The notes below the pieces were generated by a model. It saw only the letters and a program-made list of their open reading frames with translations. It was not told where the DNA came from and searched no databases. Below are positions 61,272-64,000 of a stretch of DNA of 64,000 nt, piece after piece. Position 1 is the first letter of the stretch; each line of letters starts with the position of its first letter. Made by a program: the position numbers and the translations under genes. This DNA comes from an uncultured Clostridium sp. (GTDB lineage Bacteria; Bacillota; Clostridia; Lachnospirales; Lachnospiraceae), in the NCBI GenBank assembly GCA_937885015.1, contig CALAAS010000038.1, positions 166,018 to 230,017 on the forward strand, read 5' to 3'.

Positions 61272-62624
61272 TTAAAAATACCGCACATAGATGCAAATCA
61301 TGGAAATAAATACCACCAGCACTGTGGCCGGAGCCGCATACCGGCAATACTTTCCCCAGCCTATAAAATGGCCGTTTTGGGCAGCTACAGAAATTCCCAC
61401 TACATTGGCCGACGCGCCAATGGGTGTTCCACAACCCCCGATATCCGTACCCATGGAAAGGGCCCACGCCAACACAGAAAGATCCACCCCCTGAGCCGCT
61501 GAGAGACTGCGGATAACCGGAATCATTGTGGCTGCAAAAGGAATGTTGTCCACAAAGGCACTGGCGATGGCCGACAGCCACAGCACAATCGCAATCATAA
61601 CCTTTGCGTTATCTCCACTGACTGCAGAAATGACTCCCGCCATGGCTTCCAGAACCCCGGTCTGCTCCAGTCCTCCTACCACGATAAACAGGCCAATGAA
61701 AAATAAAAGTGTTTTATAATCCACTTTTTTCAAAAGCATCAAAGCATCACTCCCGGCCGCCAACAACGTAAATGCCCCAATAAAAACACCGATAGTGGCC
61801 ACTGTAAGTCCTGTCTGAGCATGAGTAATCAAAAGCACAATGGCAGTCAGGAAAATCACTACACTGACACCGAAATCCTTTTTATTGGCAATCGCTTCCT
61901 TCGGATCCGGATAACGGATTTCCCCTTCACCCACCGTTTTTTGACTCAGCTCTTTGCGAAAGCAAAAATAAAAAAACAGAATCACAAACACCAGCGAAAT
62001 ACCAGCCATCACGCCCGTATTCATCATAAAATCTCCAAATGAATATCCCAGCGATGTTCCAATGATAATATTCGGCGGATCTCCGCACATGGTTGCCGAA
62101 CCTCCCAGGTTTGCACAGAAGATCTCTGACAGAATCAGCGGAACAGGATCAAATCGCAAAAGCTTTCCCAGTTCCACCGTCACAGCTGCCAGAAACAAAA
62201 TCACAGTGATACTGTCAATAAACATAGCCAGCAGCGCCGACATTACCATAAATGTAACAAAAATCGGAATCGTGCGGTAGTGAACCGCCTTTGCAATGGC
62301 CAGACACAGCCACTGAAAGAATCCGGCCCGTCCCATTCCCTCTACCATCAACATCATCCCTGCAATAAAAAGAATCGTTGCCCAGTTAATTCCTGTGGAC
62401 GTCTCTGCTGCTTCCCCGGCCTGAAACCAGAAATTCGGAATAAAAAAGCTTTGCAGGCTCAGTGTTTCTGCCGCTGCCGCTTCGCTGTGCATGCAAACGC
62501 CAAACACAAATACCACCATCAAAAGCCCGCATCCCAGCGACACAATGTGGCGCTCAATTTTCTCCGATACAATCAGAGCAAACATAACCAAAAAAATAAC
62601 AACAGCCAAAATTTGAGCTGTCAT
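61272..62624 (-). CDS. ion transporter of the CitMHS/NhaD (IT) superfamily
   Basis: 450 residues, 11 to 12 membrane segments. NLGGSATMCGDPPNIIIGTS and SAFVDNIPFAATMIPVIRSL are the paired signatures of the ArsB/NhaD-type permeases; GGCGTPIGASANVVGI repeats the first in the second half. Substrate may be Na+/H+ or a carboxylate; sequence alone does not decide. Confidence 0.87.
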   Translation of the reverse strand: MTAQILAVVIFLVMFALIVSEKIERHIVSLGCGLLMVVFVFGVCMHSEAAAAETLSLQSFFIPNFWFQAGEAAETSTGINWATILFIAGMMLMVEGMGRAGFFQWLCLAIAKAVHYRTIPIFVTFMVMSALLAMFIDSITVILFLAAVTVELGKLLRFDPVPLILSEIFCANLGGSATMCGDPPNIIIGTSLGYSFGDFMMNTGVMAGISLVFVILFFYFCFRKELSQKTVGEGEIRYPDPKEAIANKKDFGVSVVIFLTAIVLLITHAQTGLTVATIGVFIGAFTLLAAGSDALMLLKKVDYKTLLFFIGLFIVVGGLEQTGVLEAMAGVISAVSGDNAKVMIAIVLWLSAIASAFVDNIPFAATMIPVIRSLSAAQGVDLSVLAWALSMGTDIGGCGTPIGASANVVGISVAAQNGHFIGWGKYCRYAAPATVLVVFISMICIYVRYF

Positions 62625-62771
62625 AATTTTCCCCTCCCTGTCCTCATTTTATCTATTTTCAACAATTTTTATTGAAAACGCATGGCATTATTGTAGCATA
62701 TGTTCTACAGTTTGCCTGTATATTTTCCGTTAAAAAATTGTTAATACTTCTTTTACAGAGAGCGGGGGAAC

Positions 62772-63773
62772 TTATGAAACGCTCCCATCTTCGCCTGCCC
62801 ACTTGCCATCCGGTGCCTGACTGTTCATGAGCATCACGCCATTTTCATCCAGAAAATAAAGTTTGTCATTCCAGGATAGCCAACCGGTTTTTCGATATCC
62901 ATTCTCGTCAAAAAAGTACCAGAGTCCCTGAATCCGCTGCCAGTCGCTTCTCGTATACGTACCATCTCCATTACAGTATCGGAACCCAGACGCATCCTGC
63001 TCCCACATACCGGAATTTGGCCCTCCCCCGGTCAGCCGGTAAGAAGACGCAAGCTTGATCTCCGCTGCCTGCTCAGCCGTCACACCAAGTGTTTCAGAAG
63101 TTTGCCATTCGCCCTTTCTGGAAGCGCCATAAATGGCCCGTACCTCAAACCAGTATTCCCCAGCTGCGTCGAAATACTTGCCCAGATTGCAGGAGGTTTC
63201 CCGGACTGAGTGTGCTGTTGTCAGAAACTTTCCATCCCGGTACACCCGCAGTTCATAATACCGGGCATCTTCCGCATCCGCCCAGAAAGCCTCGCCGTCC
63301 GTGGCTCCCCACTGGGCCTCGTCCACATCCAGCTCATAATCGCTGTCTGTTCCCTTCAGAGCCTTCAAGGTCACAATCACTCGCAGCTCTTCGTCGCCAT
63401 TTCTCCTGACCGATGAAACCGTTCCCGTACTGCCCGACAGAGAGATCATCTTCTTTTTATAACCAGACTTAAAGTAATAATCCTGATCTGCAGACAGCGT
63501 AATCTCCAGTTTGGGCCTGTTCTTATGTTTCCACTCATCGGTTGGCTCATTGACCACATCCACGGTATCGATTTCACAATCCCCGGACAAAAGACTTACG
63601 TCTACCTCGGATCCCACATCTCCCACATCAATGGATGAATCAATCTCCAGTTCAATCGTTCCCACAGGCGTTCGGTCCTCTTCCTCTTTTGCAAATGCCG
63701 CAAACGGCGATATAACAGATGCTGTCAGTGCAGCAGCCATCAAGATCCCTGTCCTCTGTCTTCTGTCTGTCAT
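62772..63773 (-). CDS. secreted protein with C-terminal cell-wall-binding repeats
   Basis: 333 residues. A signal peptide (about 1-28, GILMAAALTASVISPFAAFA) is followed by an acidic region, a middle part of about 190 residues, and C-terminal choline/glucan-type repeats (DWQRIQGLWYFFDENGYRKT, GWLSWNDKLYFLDENGVMLM). The repeats bind teichoic acid or glucan. The middle has no catalytic motif I know. No terminator is clear downstream. Confidence 0.85.
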   Translation of the reverse strand: MTDRRQRTGILMAAALTASVISPFAAFAKEEEDRTPVGTIELEIDSSIDVGDVGSEVDVSLLSGDCEIDTVDVVNEPTDEWKHKNRPKLEITLSADQDYYFKSGYKKKMISLSGSTGTVSSVRRNGDEELRVIVTLKALKGTDSDYELDVDEAQWGATDGEAFWADAEDARYYELRVYRDGKFLTTAHSVRETSCNLGKYFDAAGEYWFEVRAIYGASRKGEWQTSETLGVTAEQAAEIKLASSYRLTGGGPNSGMWEQDASGFRYCNGDGTYTRSDWQRIQGLWYFFDENGYRKTGWLSWNDKLYFLDENGVMLMNSQAPDGKWAGEDGSVS

Positions 63774-64000
63774 CCTGTTTTCCTCCCAACCCTATTTATC
63801 TGGTAACCCATTTCAACACCGTGACCAGCATTATTTACAGTCATTATATCACAAATTCCGCTTTTTCGGTTTTTTTAATTTCTTTCCGCTGCATGGTTAT
63901 CTTTACGGCGCGTTTTTTATTGCATAGAAAGTAATTTCCTATGCAAATCGAGTAGGAGGGAAATTTAAATAAATTTCCCGACCTCTCACACCACCGTGCA
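63774..64000. other. right-edge region with inverted repeats
   Basis: No supported gene. Two inverted repeats are present: TTGCATAG…CTATGCAA at 63920-63946 and GGGAAATTTA…AAATTTCCC at 63958-63979. The final ACCTCTCACACCACCGTGCA resembles the edge of a group II intron or insertion element known from Clostridia, but the rest lies outside. Confidence 0.35.

Overview
The window looks like a chromosome segment of a spore-forming Clostridia, most probably Lachnospiraceae. The reasons are the Gram-positive PolC, the ylxM-ffh and pyrH-frr-uppS-cdsA-dxr-rseP-ispG-polC gene orders, an alpha/beta-type spore protein, a YlbJ-like sporulation protein, strong GGAGG ribosome sites and moderate GC. I assign no genus or species. 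Almost all genes lie on the minus strand.

Layout. (1) 0-15 kb: a partial zinc-ribbon protein, a repeat-bearing membrane protein, then pepT, recU and a run of overlapping RNA-modification, radical-SAM and SDR genes, including a pseudouridine synthase fused to a HAD phosphatase; next M23 peptidase, YlbJ-like protein, DivIVA-like coiled coil, coaD, rsmD. (2) 15-23.4 kb: a spore protein, pgeF, and the ribosome/secretion operon ylxM-ffh-rpsP-khpA-rimM-trmD-rplS-lepB-rbgA-rnhB-yraN. (3) 23.4-33.6 kb: an AT-rich integrated element of about 10.2 kb. (4) 33.7-50 kb: MATE pump, peroxiredoxin, PfkB kinase, polC, the isoprenoid/phospholipid/translation operon, and thiC under a TPP riboswitch. (5) 50-64 kb: ClC-type transporter, threonine ammonia-lyase, the plsX-acpP-rnc-smc-ftsY block, a MITE, a patatin, a cytidylate-kinase-like protein, an ion transporter and a cell-wall-binding protein.

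The element is the most interesting part. It carries a Tn916-type integrase at one end. At the other end an XRE repressor and an excisionase-like protein diverge, followed by a primase-like protein, an SF3 helicase with iterons and an AT-rich stretch at its 3' end, and a gp3/TerS-like packaging protein. No capsid, tail or large-terminase gene is visible. That order and size resemble a phage satellite (PICI/SaPI-like island). Its end repeats begin with the -35 hexamer of the ylxM-ffh promoter, so it sits inside the promoter of the SRP operon and appears to leave the -35 sequence intact. Just upstream of int are two tandem RNA-like elements; each combines an 8-bp closing stem with a textbook tRNA T-arm, and their stems differ in sequence while keeping pairing. 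The element also holds a second divergent switch with an operator inside each promoter spacer, a small hydrophobic toxin candidate, and several genes under 50 codons.

Functional links: the SRP operon (Ffh, FtsY elsewhere), lepB and ribosome maturation factors couple translation to secretion; plsX-acpP, cdsA, uppS, dxr and ispG cover phospholipid and isoprenoid precursors; smc, recU and polC cover chromosome maintenance.
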